In this document: piece after piece, positions 39,701-53,235 of the stretch
Layout of the letters: each line of letters opens with the position of its first letter
Position numbering within the stretch: the first letter of the stretch is position 1
From: Trochalopteron elliotii
Lineage: Eukaryota > Chordata > Aves > Passeriformes > Leiothrichidae
Assembly (NCBI GenBank): GCA_024734555.1
Contig: JANPWX010000126.1
Span: 1,585,067 to 1,649,066 of the forward strand
Direction of reading: 5' to 3'
DNA length: 64,000 nucleotides
The notes under the pieces: model-generated
Databases searched by the model: none
Told to the model about the DNA's origin: nothing
What the model saw: only the letters and a program-made list of their open reading frames with translations
Program-made: the position numbers and the translations under genes

Positions 39701-41310
39701 TCTCAGGAAAAGTTAAAGATTCTGTTTTCTGGCATAAAACCACAACAAGTAGTGGGAGGGAAATGCAGCTGTCCTGTCTTTAGGTTCAAACAGCTTGTCT
39801 TGCCAACTGCACAGAAGTGCAGCCTTCAGAGCATGAGTTTAGTTTTCTGGCTGATGGTTGTTATAGCAAGTCCTTAATTTCATCCTGATCTCTCGTTTTT
39901 ATCTCTGAGTTTAATTGAGAAATGGCTCTCCCAGAAGCCCTCCAAGAACCTGTTTTAAAAGTGATTTAGACTGCTGACTCTTGGGCTGCATCTTGTCTTA
40001 GTCTTCATCGTATTTGACTTCTGTTGTGAAGTCCCAAACAAAAGCATAGCAGAAATAATAATAAAAAGGGTACTATGTAAATAATTGAGTGCTTGGCAAA
40101 CATGATAGGATTTTACAATTCCAGTATGTTAATGTAGAAGAGCTGACTGTACACACAGTGCCAGGAGGAGTGAGTGGTCTTAGAAAGATGTCTATTTCCA
40201 GAAAGTATGTGGAACCATTAGCCAGAGCTGATGACAGATGGAAAAAGCCAAACACGTTTAACTAAGAAATTGAGAGCTATTTTACTTTGCCGGTGAAGGT
40301 ATTTACCTCTGGGCAAGCGACTTCCACCTTAGCTTAAGTGACTTTTTCCTTTTTGAGGTTCACACTCGTTATGCAGTAATAGCAGTCCTTGCTGAATGGC
40401 CTGACTGTGGGTATTGAACACTCTTACTATAAACTGAATGGAGCCAGTGGTTTTCCATTAATTTCCTAGGTGACAGTGCCTGGATAAATGGTGCTCATCT
40501 CTTCTCTTTTCCCCTTCAGTCGCCAGTTCCTGCTATCCCACAGCTATTTCAGTTATGCTGGCACTACAGCTTTTTGGGAGCTGTGCTGTAGACAGCAAAG
40601 GCTGGGGACAGACAGTTCTTCCTGGCCCATGGTGGTTTCTCAGTTGACACAATGCTCTGGTTTGCAGTTTGGCCTTACTTGAAGTGCTACCTGACAGCTG
40701 AGAAGGGGCTCACTGGTGGGAGGAGAGGGAACTCCTTAGGCCAAAAGATGAACAGGCATCATTAGCTCCTTCTCTGGCCGACAAAAATCTTTTTATTGCA
40801 TTTAAGTGTAGTTTGCTGATGACAGGTGGAGGGGGATGGGGAATTCCTTCACAAACTTTAAATAATTTATTCTTAACCTGAAAAATATTCAGGGTGTTTT
40901 AGTAGTCAAGCAAGAGCAGTTGTGTGCATGCATGTGAGCCCCTCTTCATTATCAGGTTTATGAGTAAATAGAAATGTGTTTCTTAAAAATAATTAGGTCC
41001 AACCTGTTAAGCAGCAAAATTTTACCATGTGTTTCTTCTTTACTTGCACAGTTCACACTCACTGTCCTAAAATTAAATATGTGTGTGTGTGTGTGTGTTG
41101 TCAGTCTTCATCACAGACACTGGCACTGGTTAAACCTTTCTCTCTGAAGGGTTCTCCATCAGCTTTCCATTATAACCTTTAGGCACTTGACTTGTAATCA
41201 CATCACTGCTTGACCTTCTTCTGAGGTTAATGGCTCAGACCTTAGGTGTGGAAGAGAGACCTGTGATCCTGTTCTCTGGCTGTCCTGATATCTGTGCTCT
41301 GAGCCCACTG
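36796..41310. other. Non-coding DNA with simple repeats
   Basis: No exon was recognised. A pyrimidine-rich tract lies at 38550-38588 (C7 and T11 runs with few purines), and a TG dinucleotide repeat of about ten units lies at 41080-41099. All open frames are short and unrecognised. Confidence 0.5.
41080..41099 (+). repeat. TG dinucleotide microsatellite
   Basis: An uninterrupted alternating TG run of about ten units follows AAATTAAATA and is ended by TTGTCAG. It is a simple microsatellite, possibly polymorphic between individuals. Confidence 0.9.
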
Positions 41311-41375
41311 CAGTGCATCCACATCCTTCCACAGCTGTGGGTATGAGAACTGAACAGCCTCTTACTCAGCATTTT
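41311..41375 (-). mobile_element. Possible very degraded CR1 remnant
   Basis: The run 'gcatccacatccttccacagctgtgggtatgagaactgaaca', read on the + strand, loosely follows the CR1 reverse-complement pattern 'tccacatccttc...tgtgggccccagaactggaca'. The similarity is weak and short, and could be chance. No flanking CR1 blocks were found. If real, the sense strand is minus, as in the other copies. Confidence 0.25.
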
Positions 41376-44300
41376 TCTTCATATCCAAGTGCTCACTGTC
41401 ATCTTTTGGTTTTCCTTTTTTTTTTCTTTCCATACTGTTTATTGCTAACTTAGCACAAGTTTAGCATGGGCACTTGCTCTCTCACCAGTGTGTGAGGGCT
41501 GGCCCTGTACAAATAAGGGTTATAAGGTCAGTCTTACGGAATAAACAGAAAACGTGTGAAATAAACAGACTACCAGACAAAAAGCCATCAGTGAACTCTC
41601 TTGGGTAGTTGAAATAGCACAGTAACTGCCTTGCACTTGGGAAAATTGTCTTTCTGCTGGAGTCTCTTCCATTTGGAAGATTTACAGCAGTTGGAGCAGC
41701 CTTTGGCTTTGTTGATTTGTTTGTGTCTTTTGGTGTTCAGTGGACTTGTATCTGTGCAGAGACCTCCTGCACTGTTTCTTTCCTGCTGTCCCTTTTCTGC
41801 TCTCTGGGGTGGCACAGCAGTGGGAGCCAGGCTGTGTCCGAGGCTGTTCACACATCCCTGCTGGGCTTTGTTCAGTCTATGGCTTTTGCTGGGGGGCTGG
41901 AATGGGGTGAGGTGCAGAGGGAAGAAGCAGTGTGTGATGCAACAGGGGTCATCTCCTGGGGAGCTGTTTGGACTGACAGTCCTGCTGCCTCACTGCCAGG
42001 CAGACCTGCTCTGGGGCTTAATAATGGGAGACACTGGCAGGCACAGTCCTTGTGAGACGGGTGATTGGATTTATTGTCAATTGCTTTGTATGCCCTAGAA
42101 TGAGAAATAATTTATTTTAAGGAACAGCTTTCTTGGAATGCAGGCTGAATAATCATCAGTGGTCTGTTTGTTCTGTTTCCCTTAGGATTAGAAAAGCTGC
42201 TGTTGTTGTTGTTGGGATTTTTTTGCTTTTAGCGTTCTGTGTTTTTTCCACAAAAAGCATTTTTGTTGCGTACTTCAGATCCACCATCAAGATTGTGGGT
42301 GGGTGAGGAGATGAGTTAAATTTAACACTGATCTGATACGGCTCCTAGGACACTCAAATAATGCTCCAGCCTTGGTCATAATTCAAAGAATGCAGAGATG
42401 GTTTACATCTGCCTTGAAGTTAAAAGCAATTCTCTAAGGTAGTTCTGTAGCAGTGCAAGTAGGCGTGTGTGTGTTAGCCTAGAACTGGCTGTGTCTGGCA
42501 GGCTTTGGTTTGACTCACTAATGATGTGTGAAGGTGGCTGGGGTGGAGTCTGGGACACACAGACTGCATAAAGAAACTTTGTGCTCTCACCTGCCAAACT
42601 GACGGTTTTTTTTTTGTTTTAGATGAAGGACCTAGCTTGTACTTCTGACTCCCATGTGCATGTAAGTTTGTGGACTTGATACCTAGTAAAAGTGCATCCA
42701 TTTAATTTGTGATCCAAACTCTATGAGGCCTAGAAGAAACAAAATCTGAATGCTTGTCTTGCAGAAAGGAATGTAAAATTAGTCATCCCACACCACCCTT
42801 AATGCCAGCACTGTAGAAGCAGCAGGTGGAGATGAAGGAAAAAACTTGGTGGAAAATTATAATCCATGATATAACCTCATCCCACTAAAAATATCCCTAA
42901 TTTAGCCTTGGTTAGTTCATCTCAAAGACTCCAGAGAGGAAGCAAATCAGATCTGTTTTGGGTTTGGTCAAAGATTAGGCATGCAGATTTACATTGTATT
43001 TGTCTTTGGGAGGTTGTTTGGCAAATTGCAGTGAACTCTCTGTACAAATCTTGATGAGAAACAGTCATTTCCTGCTCAGTTTCCTACTGGGAAGGCTGTC
43101 CAGATAAACACTGGCCATGCTGTCAACAGTTAAGGGAAGGAGAGCTCTGTGTGCCAGGTGCTTTCTTTTTTTGGAGTTTTTTAGTTTGGTGTGTTGTTTT
43201 AGGGTTTTTTTGTTCTTTTGGGGCTGTTTGTTTTTGTTTTGTCCTGTATTATTTTCATATGACAAAAAACAACTTATGCTTCTGTTTTACTCCTTGATCT
43301 TGCTGAACTACTGGGAGAAAAAGAGCTCATGACTAAGGGACTGAGTGATGACTTGTGATACCCTTGTCTGATTCTGGATTCTACACTGTGGCTTTGAGGC
43401 CTGGATTTGTCCTCCAGCTTTAATGCTGTATTGAAGCACTTGATGTAATTTCCCTGCAGAATCAATGGCTGGATATGTCCAAGGAAGTAATTTAGTCTGT
43501 CCAAGATCTGTTCTCTGAGGCTCCTAGTCTTCTTTTTTGACTAACAACAAAGAATTAAGTTATCCTGCAGTTAGATACCTTGCTAAGCTGCCTAAAGTGA
43601 GATGGTGTGAATTTGAACCTATTACTCATCCATTTCCCCATCTGGAAGTTGCATATCCTCAGCTTTCCTTCCCAGGAGCTGTTGAGGTGAGCAGACAGCT
43701 TTGTCACACTGCAACACTGTTGCCCTTTGCAGTGCAAAGCTGCTAGTGCTGAGTTTTTTCAGAAAATCAAGGGGCACTTGTGGTTTCCTGAGCATTACGT
43801 TAATGTAGTGGCACTGATTAACATGTAAGTTTTAAGTATATATCATCACATCTGTTGAAGCTGACTGAGATGTAATGTCTTGACATCCTTGGTTAACACC
43901 CAGTCGATCTGAAAAGCAGGGCAAGGCAATAGAGGGCCCTGAGAGACACCTTGTCAGAATGACAAATTGCCCTTTCTGATTCAGAGGACCAGCTTGCATG
44001 GCACAGCTAAACAGCTCCTGGAGAAAGGGGAGGAGAGCATGGGAAAAATACCCTATTTATTTAGGCCTTCCCATGTATTTTTTGTTTGTTGCTCAGAGTT
44101 GAAGCTCTTTGTTTTCCTTAGACTGAAACAACAGCAGGTTGAGAGGAGCAAAGCCCCTGGGATTCTGCCTCTCCCACTTCTCGTTCTTATAAACTGTTTA
44201 CAATCTCCTTGAGTTTCCTAGCTTTGTATGGAAAAGTTCAGTGGGTCAGCTTTCCCTTCAGCTTCATCCATCATTCCAGTCAATTAGAAATAGTTGAGGG

Positions 44301-47300
44301 CCAATTGCCCGGTCTTCCATTAACTGAGACACTTCAGATTGTTTAAAATAGCATAAAAGGGCTCTTTGTTGACCATTGGGCAGGCACTGGATTTCCCTGT
44401 TGATGGGCAGCTACCGCGTGGCTGAACAGAACCCCACTGTGTCCTGCTGTACTTGAGGGATGAATATTGCTACTCCAGGCCTTGTCTGGGGTTTGATTCC
44501 TTCTCCTTCACCTCTGCCTCTTGCTCTCCCTGAAAGGTGTGATGCCTTCAAAGGGTGAATTACCATGGCTGCTTCCAAAAAACTTGCTCCTCTTTGTGGC
44601 TTTTCAGAACTCCTGTAGTTAAGGGTTTTCTCCAGTCACTGAAATGTTCCTTTTAACCTTGGTGCTTTAAAAGCTCTTGGCATTATTTGTACATTGCTTG
44701 TCGTGTGTGTTTCTGAAGGACAAAGGAAGTGTGTAAGTGTTCAGGAAACAGTTAGTGCATTGTGGTGTGGGGCTGAGTTCATTCTGGTACCCTGTGCCAG
44801 GACAGCCTGCTTTCATTTGGGGCTAACATTTCCCTTCTGTTCTGAACTGACCAGCCTTAGGGTAGAGCTTGTCAGAACTCCAGCAGAGCTTGAAGCTTTC
44901 TCATAGGTTGATGTGTTTGGGTTCACATTGAATTGTGCTGAATCCATTGTATACATACATATACATAAATATATATTTATATATATAAACCCCACATTTT
45001 ATTCCACAGGAGAAAACAAAAAAGTAGGTTTACTAAATGGAGGTTAGTTTATCTGCAGCCAAGTGGATATTTATGTATTCTCATATCTAAGTCATTGTCT
45101 GTATTGCAGACTCTCCATCCAGCATCTTGTGCTGCCTGGGTTTCAGTACAGGCTGGTCCATGTGCTTTTTGTTGTTCTAGAGCCATCTTGCTTGAATGTG
45201 CCATTATTTGATCCCAGTTTTGGGACAATGTTTCCCCAATCATGAGCAATTTGGGTGGGTCTGGATGCATACTTCAGCTTTGGTGCTGAAGCCTTGGATC
45301 TTGCTGTGTGTTTTGAGCTGGGGGAAACAGCCTATTGCAGTCCTTGAACTTAAGATCTCCATGTGCTTGCAGAAATGTGCAAGCACTGCAGTGTATGAGG
45401 GTTCACCTGACTTTGAAGAGCAAACTGAAGAGTGAGGCAGTCTCCTGTACTGCTGCCCTCGGGTGACACGGGCTCAGGGATGGGCATGAGCTGCTCAGCT
45501 TGGAGTCCAGCCTTTGCACTGCTGAGATGTATGGAAATGAGGATGATGCCTCAGGACAAATGAGGCCAGAGAGCACAGTAGGGGTCTTGAGGCTGTGGTG
45601 GAAGAAGGGTGCTCTGACAAGGCAGGAGGAAGTGATAACCAGATTTGAGAATCTTAAGCTGCTGGGGAGCTGGATCTTGTGCTAGAAAAAGTCTCCCTCA
45701 AATATACCAAGTTCAACAAATTCCATCAGTGATTTCCTTCCTCTTTGATGTCCCAGTCTGATGCAGATCTCAATACAGATTTTTTTCAGCAGCTGTGTTC
45801 CTGCAGACTTGCTTTTGTGTCTTTGTCCACATGCCTTCAGCAAATAAAACTTGGGGACATGATTGAGCTGAAGTGCAGACCTGAGTGGGAAGGAGGAGAC
45901 CATTGGGGCAGAACATCAGCTTGAAACTTGACTCTGATAAATCCAGTGTTTGCTTGCTTTACACTTAGAAATAATCTCATGCTTTGCAGAGATTGAAGCT
46001 TTAACAAGTAATTTAAAGAGTAGTAGAGGAGAGAGAATCCACCTTTAATTCAATTAGCATTGTTGTCCAATGCCATTAATTATGCCCAGACTTGTCACAG
46101 GAGCTGATACACTTGAGCTTTGTCTGTGCTGGGGTTGACTGAGGACAAGTATGTCCACTGATGTAGAATCCAGCCTTTGTGCTTTTGCAAAAACCATCAA
46201 ATTTGGTATCTGACAGTAGCCTGGAGTAAGGAGTAGCTGGAATAGCCTGCACTGCAATCTGCAGAACAAAGGAGATGTTGGGGAGAATGAAGATTGGATG
46301 TACATGATTTCAGTGTTCTTGAAGAGCGGCTGTTTTAGTGGAAATAATAATCTCCTGCAATTTTATATTATTTCCAGACTGTTTAAAATTGTTCCATAGG
46401 CAGAGAATAAAGAACTCTGTTTACTGTCTTGAAGTCGCATGTCTGTTCCTCCTGGGGGAGGTTATTCTTTTATTAAAACTGATACAAAATAGCTACTTTG
46501 ATGGAAATACAATGCTAGGAATTGAAATGGTGATGATTACAGAAGCTGTAGTATTCTAATGCAAAATAAGCCCTAGGAGATATGTGCCCTAAATGATAAA
46601 TCACTGTTCTTTAACAAAACAAGAATTACTGTTATTTTGTGTTTCTTGCTTATTTTACAAGGTGTTTAGCTGTTTCATCTGCGCTTAACTTTTACAAGCT
46701 GAAGGTAAATTGATTGTTGCTTTGTGTTTTAAATAGCATGGCTTTTTAAAAGCACACTGGAGATACAAGTACAAATCAACAGGATAGGATTCATTTGGTC
46801 TCAAAAAAGCAAAAGTAAACGGAAGAGTCATGACTACTGACACCGCATGCAATAACTGCACTGGAATCTGTTCTTATAATTTGGTAGTGTTTTGTAATCT
46901 CATTGCTTTTGCTTTGAAAGCCTCCAGTAAGGTAAATGAGTATGTGTTGTTTTGAACTGGAATTAACCACCTCCTAGCAGGCAGGGAACTACTGGTAGCA
47001 TTATTCATTAGAGGTGTCATGTTCCAGCCCTATCCAGCAGCTCGTGGTTTACTCTGGATAATTAGGCATACCTGCCAAATGTTTGGAATCTGAGATGCTG
47101 AGGTGTATTTAGCAAAAAAGAGTGTCCTAAATACTGGCTTCGAAGCTGAGCACAGAGGAAGTGGTTGAAAGCTGTACTGCGTCCCAGTTTCTGCAATTTG
47201 TGATGACCTAAAATCCTTAATGATGGCGTCTAAAAACAGAAAACAAAACCTTTGCATCTCTTCTATGTTAAAGTTAGCTTGTGACAGCTCCAGGCTAGCA

Positions 47301-50115
47301 ATGTAGAGAAAGTACTGGGTTTGGAGATCAAAGAGCCACCTGGTTCAGGCAGTTCAGGGGTAAGCTGGGTGACAGACTGTCCCCTTGGCTCACTGCATTC
47401 CTCAGTGGCTCACATGGTAAGAAAGAAGACATGGTACATGCTGACTGGGTACCTGTCTGTGTTGAGATATCTGCCTTGAACTCTGTAAGCTTTTAGGCTT
47501 TCTGATGCCTAGGACAATCTCTTGCTAACAATAGTTTTCTCTTGTAGGAATGCAGATCTGTACCATATCTGCCTGAATCTTCATTTTAGAAGCAGCCAGA
47601 GGATAAAACTCAGCACAACGCTCATTTAAAGCCAATATGCTCTAGCTTGCAATTTGCTCATGTTTAAGTGCCCAGCTTTTAAGGTTTCCTTTGCCCACAG
47701 GCAGTCTGAATACAAAGGCAGACTCTCTATTTTTTTTTTTTTAATAACAACAAAGAATTGCAAAAGCTCAGAGAACAAAATATTTCTTTCCACCTTCCAT
47801 CTCCTCAGGTTTATTATCAGAAGACATAGGCTGCCTCTATAAAGTCTAGAGGGGAATAAAAGATGCCAGCACCTTAAGTGCAGCTGGAAATGAAGGTGAT
47901 GGGTGAGCTCTGTGTGTGTACATACATGAGTGAGAAGGGCCCACCTTGAACCAGTTTTGGCATTTGATGGTGAGGTTTACATGGATAAGGTGGTGTGCAA
48001 AAACCCTTTACATGTAACTGATTTCTTTGTTCTTGGTAAGGTTTGGCTAAGTCAAGATGAATAGAAGTTCTGAGTCTCTACTGTGTTTTATAGCATTGTG
48101 TAAATTATTCTCTTTGGAGGAAAGCTTCACTGTGGGGTGTGAGAAAGGGAGTTGCAGTTATAACACAGAATCTTCAAGAAAAACGTGAAGAGAATAATGT
48201 ATTTATTGCAAGAGCAAGTTCCCCTTCTGGACTTGCTCATGGAGCCACACACAGAAGGCATGATGTGACATCTGAACTCTGCCATAAAGAATTCAGCATC
48301 TATCATAAGTTATTTGCCATTAATGATTTGAGTCCTGCAGACTGGAAGGAGTGATTTTTCTTGAGGATTTCAGAAGCCTTATTCTCATTGACTGATTCTG
48401 TAACCTGAGTTATGCTGTGGTTTCAGTAGAAATGGAAGTAGTGCCTGCTGCTATCACTTCTGGTGCCTTTCCTTTGACAGCTGTCTGTGCTGCATTTTGA
48501 CTGAGGTGATTGACAGAGGCTTGTTGTAATGGTCTTGGTTCATGTTAGTGCTTACCTGAAAATGAGAGTGGCTTTCTAACTGAAGTCTGGGTTCCGGGTC
48601 AGAATACAGCTGTAAAGAAAGGAAAACTGAGTAGGGGCATCTCAGCTTGTTCAAAGAGAAATTATAGATATGCAAGAATTAATGTGGACCTTAACAAGAT
48701 ATCAGCAGCAAAAGCTCCCTGGGGGCCTGAAAAAAACATGGCACAGCAAAAGGGGAAATCCAAAGGCTACAGCTGGGTTGAAATGCAGTTTTCCTAAATG
48801 ATACCAAGTGCAGTGTTGTAGTTCCCTGGTGATGAAGCTGTTCACACATGGAGAATATTTAAACTTTTATGTAATTAGGCTGAGCACCTCTATTGGAACA
48901 CTTTCATTCTAACACTTTTTATTTTCCTGTGATGTGAAGAGATACAGTGGATTTATCCAGTTTTCTTTTGGCAAAGTGTGATCACTTTGCAGTTTTGGGC
49001 TCTGTGTCATTCTTGGATTTTCTGCTGTTTGTTTTTAAAATATGTGTGTAAAAACGTGTATGTGTGTATAGTCCTTAATAAAGGAAATTCTTTGAGTGTC
49101 TGTTTGACAGGATGTGCCAACAGAAGCCCTGCTTTGGCTTTAAAGCCTGTGCAGCCAGATAGCTTCAGGGCTCATAATGACATGATCAGTCTGTCATTTC
49201 ACTTCACGTGGCTGAGGATTCATAATGCTGGGCAAAAGTCTGAGTTCTCAGTGCCTAAGCTGGTTCTTTATTGGCCTCTTGCTGGGAAACTTCTGAAAGA
49301 GATTCATCTACCAAAGGGAGCTTCTCTGATTTCTGTGCTGAAACACACAATTGCATAAGAAAAAGGAAGGTTCAGATGCCGGTGCTGGCGAGCAGCAGAG
49401 TGTTCTCTTTGGGCAGGATCCCTACAAGAACCTGCCTTTGATCTCCCTTCTTTCTGTTTAGATTTTATTATTTGTCTAGCTGTTATAAATTTTAAATAAG
49501 CTTGTAGCCAGTTAGATCTTATGGACTTAGTGAAGATGTGGGAAGAGAAGCATTTCACTGAATTAATTTCTAGCCATGACTTTATTTTTTTTAATTATCG
49601 TTGCTTTGGGCAGTTTGAGAAAGGTGTCTATTTAATTGTAGGTGTTGATGTTTTATAGCCTTCTCTAGTCTCCAGCTGAGTGTATTTTATCAAATGAAAA
49701 GAAACTTTCAATGGTGTGTAAGATTAACTGCTCTGAAAGCCAGTGGGCCTCTTCACTGCAGAACTGAAAGAACGTTTTTGCAGACAAAAAATCCACTCCT
49801 TCTGTGCTGGGCATTGAAGAGAAAGCTTAAAGCAGATTTAAATATAAGATAGTAGTCTGTTAGTCTGTTGCCTGTTAATATGAAGTACTTGATGGATGCT
49901 TCACATGATTTCTGTTTGCTGCACTGAGCCCAGTCATACCAGCACAGTTGCAGCAATCTGGTCTGAGACAGGACATAATCCTTTCTCTGAATCTCTGCTT
50001 GCAAATCGTTGGGTAAAATGTGGTTTTTTTCCAATCAAAGAAGCTGAAATCAATGGACTAGTTATACCATGATGGTTGAAGTGAGAAGTTAATTTTTTTA
50101 CCTTTTTCTTTATAG
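41376..50115. other. Non-coding DNA immediately 5' of ARVCF exon A
   Basis: Probably the last part of the long ARVCF intron. Contents noted are a G/T-rich tract at about 43166-43245, an AT-rich TATA/CATA microsatellite-like stretch at 44949-44988 and a T13 run at 47730-47742. A 155-codon open frame at 41631-42098 has no recognisable domain and overlaps a second frame, so it is not called as a gene. The stretch ends in a good acceptor: a T-rich tract (TTTTTTTACCTTTTTCTTTATAG) leading into 50116. Confidence 0.55.
44949..44988. repeat. AT-rich microsatellite-like tract
   Basis: An impure alternation of TA, CATA and AAATATATATTT units, partly self-complementary. It is a simple low-complexity repeat with no gene content. 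Confidence 0.8.
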
Positions 50116-50274
50116 GAACAAAGCCCCAGTAACCAAACTTCAATAGCAATGATGCAAGAGCCTCAAGAAATGGTGGAAGAGACAGTTACTGTGGAGGAAG
50201 ACCCAGGCACTCCCACTTCCCACGTGTCTATTGTCACTTCTGAAGATGGAACCACAAGGAGAACTGAAACCAAG
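50116..50274 (+). CDS. ARVCF: ARVCF internal coding exon A (53 codons, phase 0 to 0)
   Basis: This exon encodes 53 residues of ARVCF, a delta-catenin/p120-family armadillo protein that binds the juxtamembrane tail of classical cadherins at adherens junctions. The peptide starts EQSPSNQTSIAMMQEP, passes through the Glu-rich block EETVTVEEDPGTPTSHVSIV (residues 21-40) and ends TSEDGTTRRTETK. From family knowledge, the segment from EETVTVEED to TETK is essentially the human ARVCF sequence just after the N-terminal coiled coil. Paralogues such as CTNND1 share only the EEDP and DGTTRRTET cores, so ARVCF is favoured. The acceptor is TTTCTTTATAG and the donor is CCAAG|GTGAGA, both strong. The exon is a whole number of codons, so skipping it would keep the frame. 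The reading frame is the only one without stops that matches the family. Preceding coding exons are not in the window. Confidence 0.95.
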
Positions 50275-53220
50275 GTGAGAGGTTAATAACCACTGAGGAA
50301 AATGGCAAAGTGCCATCTAATCATGGAATAGAAATAGCAGGGAGTAGCCTGAGTGATGACAATCATGCTATTGTGATCCTCAGTGATTTTGAACGTTGTG
50401 TTTGCCAGCAGAATGGAGTTCAGGGCTTTTTCAGTTTCACCTCTGTGTCTGGATTGCTCCCTATCAGCTGTGCTGATACAGCTGTTCATGGAGCTGTGAA
50501 CTGAGCAGTAGAAATTATCCAGGTTAACCAAACAAGAACACCAGAAGCCCTTCTCAGCCTGCTTATTCTTGTAACATTTGCTTCATTCTACTGAAGCAGT
50601 TCACAGCATTGCCCTGCAATCAAAAATTGATGAGTTGGTAGGGCTTGTCTGAGGAAAATACATCTTAAATTAGTGACAGTCTGTAATAACGTTATGTGAT
50701 TGTGCATTTGTCCTTTGGAACAACAAACAGTCTATTTAAATAACACCATAGCATTTAAAATCTGCAACAACCTTGTGAAAGGAATCTTACTCCTAGTGCA
50801 TGGGGAAAGCTGGGTGTGCTCCCAAGTGACTGCACCTCAGGTTTGGCTGGATTACAGGTGTTGCAAATGTTCTAATTTTCCTGATATCATTTTGTTCCTT
50901 GTGTAAGGCAATTTTGCAGTCTCTGTTGAGCAGGTGCTGTGTAGTCATGGCTGCTTTGCATGCTTTCAGTGCCACTGGAATGTTACAAAAATTAAGGGTG
51001 ATTCCCTTTTTAAAAACTTCTAAACAGGACTGATTTTTTAAAAAAGGGAGGGGATTGTTCAACTGCTTTCTGTGTTAAAAGGAGTTGAAGACAGGTCACT
51101 GCATAAATCAGTGTTTATTTTCACTGGTGTTCCAGAATTGCAGTCCTTTAGGATATCTATTCAGGATATCAGATCCTCAGGTTGAAGTAAATGAATGTTG
51201 ATTTCCTGAGGTCAGTAGGCCTGTACACATTATAATAAACTATCTGGTTTAATAGTTGTTTCAGTTAATTAGAAGGTAAATATAAGTGGCCTATTTTCTC
51301 ATTGTTGGAAGGAGATTAAATAAAATTAAACAGATGAACAAAACCCCCCCACAGTTTTATTAGCTCTTCAAATAATCTAATGTATTTAGTTTGTGACTTA
51401 CATGAAAGAAATGCTATTTTCTTTCCAGCAGCAGCAACAACAACTGTTATTTGCAGGAAGGAAGTGATAAAATTACAGTGGGGTTGGACATCTTTTTATA
51501 TGTACTAATAGTAGTGCATAGTTTTAGGAGGCTGCAAGGGCATAAGATTATACTATGACTGTAAAAATAGAGGTGAGGCCACTCCTCACCTAGATAACGG
51601 GACCACATGGAGTGAAGTAGTTTGTCTGAAATAGTCGTGACACTGATAAAAGCTGTGTGTTTGTCACAGCCTCAGAGGTGCCATTTTCTCCTCTGTGTAA
51701 GGGATCTCCTGTTTTTCCATCTTCCCACAGAAAAGTACAGTGGCAGCTTCAAAACAGGCATTGTGACTGCATATGGGAAAGGCAAATTGAAAAAACAGCA
51801 GCCCTGGAGCTACTGTTCCATTTCAAAGAGCAAGGCTTTCTTGTGTTGCTGTAGGTCATTGCAGGCACTGAAGTGTGTCCAGGATGGGGGTAGGATGTGT
51901 AGCTGTCTTACTCTCCATTTGTGTTGTTTCAAATAATGCCCTGACTCCAGCTGAAGTACTACCCGGAGCTGTTTCCTTGTAATTCATTGCTAAAAGGACC
52001 AGCAAAAAGTATTAAAAACCCAGTCGTTGAGAAAAGTGGTTCTGAAATGTCAAAACACAGCCTGGCTTAGCCCTGTCTGTGAGAAGAGGTACTGACACTT
52101 TGCTGGGGTTGTTGTTGCCTCTGAAATGCTTTTGTTTTGTCTTCTCCTCCCTGTGATAAAAAGGCATGCATTTAACAGCTCTTAGATACTAATCTGAGGT
52201 CAAATGTTACAAGTTTTTTACATCACTTTGGTCTTCAAGGTGCATTTTGTTTTGGTAGGGACTGTGAAAAAGAAAACTGTGCCACTGGGGTTTAGTAGCT
52301 TCAGTTAATTGCCCTGGAGTTAATTGTCATTGACACGATCATTTCTAATAGGTATCATCATAGTGCTTTCATAGTTCCTGCTGTTACATGTGAGAGCCTT
52401 ACAGAGAAAATTAAGTTTCCTGGTACCTGTGTGCAGTGGCAGAATTCTGACCTTGCTGCTGAGAGGAGGATGGTGAAGAAATCTCCCTGGCATGAGAGAT
52501 GCAGCCACATGGCTGCTGGGCATCCTGCTTGCCAGGAGTAGGAGGTGTTGAGCCCAAAAGCTGCAGTTTTGTGTCTCTGCCTGTTCCCTCACAGATTTAA
52601 AGAAATTAAAATTACGAATAACAACTCCCCTCCTCCAAACCAAACAACCCCACGTGAATCTGGCCTTGCATTCAGTGTGCAGGTGGTTCTTGTCCTTGTA
52701 GAGGAGCAACATTTCCTGTGGTGGGAGTCCTCACAACTCTTTTCTGTACTATCCAGTGTGTGAAGTTGAGATGGTCACACTGTGCTCAAGGGGGGTAGGT
52801 TTGTGCTCAGCTTTTCTTTCTACTCTGAGCAATAGTCTTTTATGCTGTACATTGCTGTGCTTGCTCCAGGCTCCTTTAAGGAAGGATTTAGAACCTCTTT
52901 TTGTTGTGTCTATAACTAAAGGCTCTGCTGGACAGTGTGAGGCACAATCTCCAGCATATCTGTCTTGCAAAGAAAGTGGCAGCATAAGATACTTCCTCTG
53001 ACAGAGTAAATAACACAGGTCATGGTTTTTTAAGAGCCAGAGAGACCAGAGATGTTTTTCAAATGTATTGTTTCTTTGCTGGATAGCTTATGAGGGGATT
53101 AGTCAACCTAATGCCATTTAGTATGCATTTTTGGATTCTTAAAAGGAAATTATTATTGCTAACTTATTTTTGCTAAAATGAGTGGATTTGTAGCATGCTG
53201 AGAGCTATGCCTCTGAAATT

Positions 53221-53235
53221 CTTCTTCTTCTTCTT
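53221..53235 (+). repeat. CTT trinucleotide microsatellite
   Basis: Five perfect CTT units within the ARVCF intron, flanked by AAATT and ATAATG. Confidence 0.85.

Noticed and set aside
41631..42098. A 155-codon + strand frame with hydrophobic stretches, overlapped by a 112-codon frame.
   Set aside because: The Leu/Cys/Trp-rich stretches arise from T/G-rich DNA. There is no signal of selection, no known family, and the two frames conflict.
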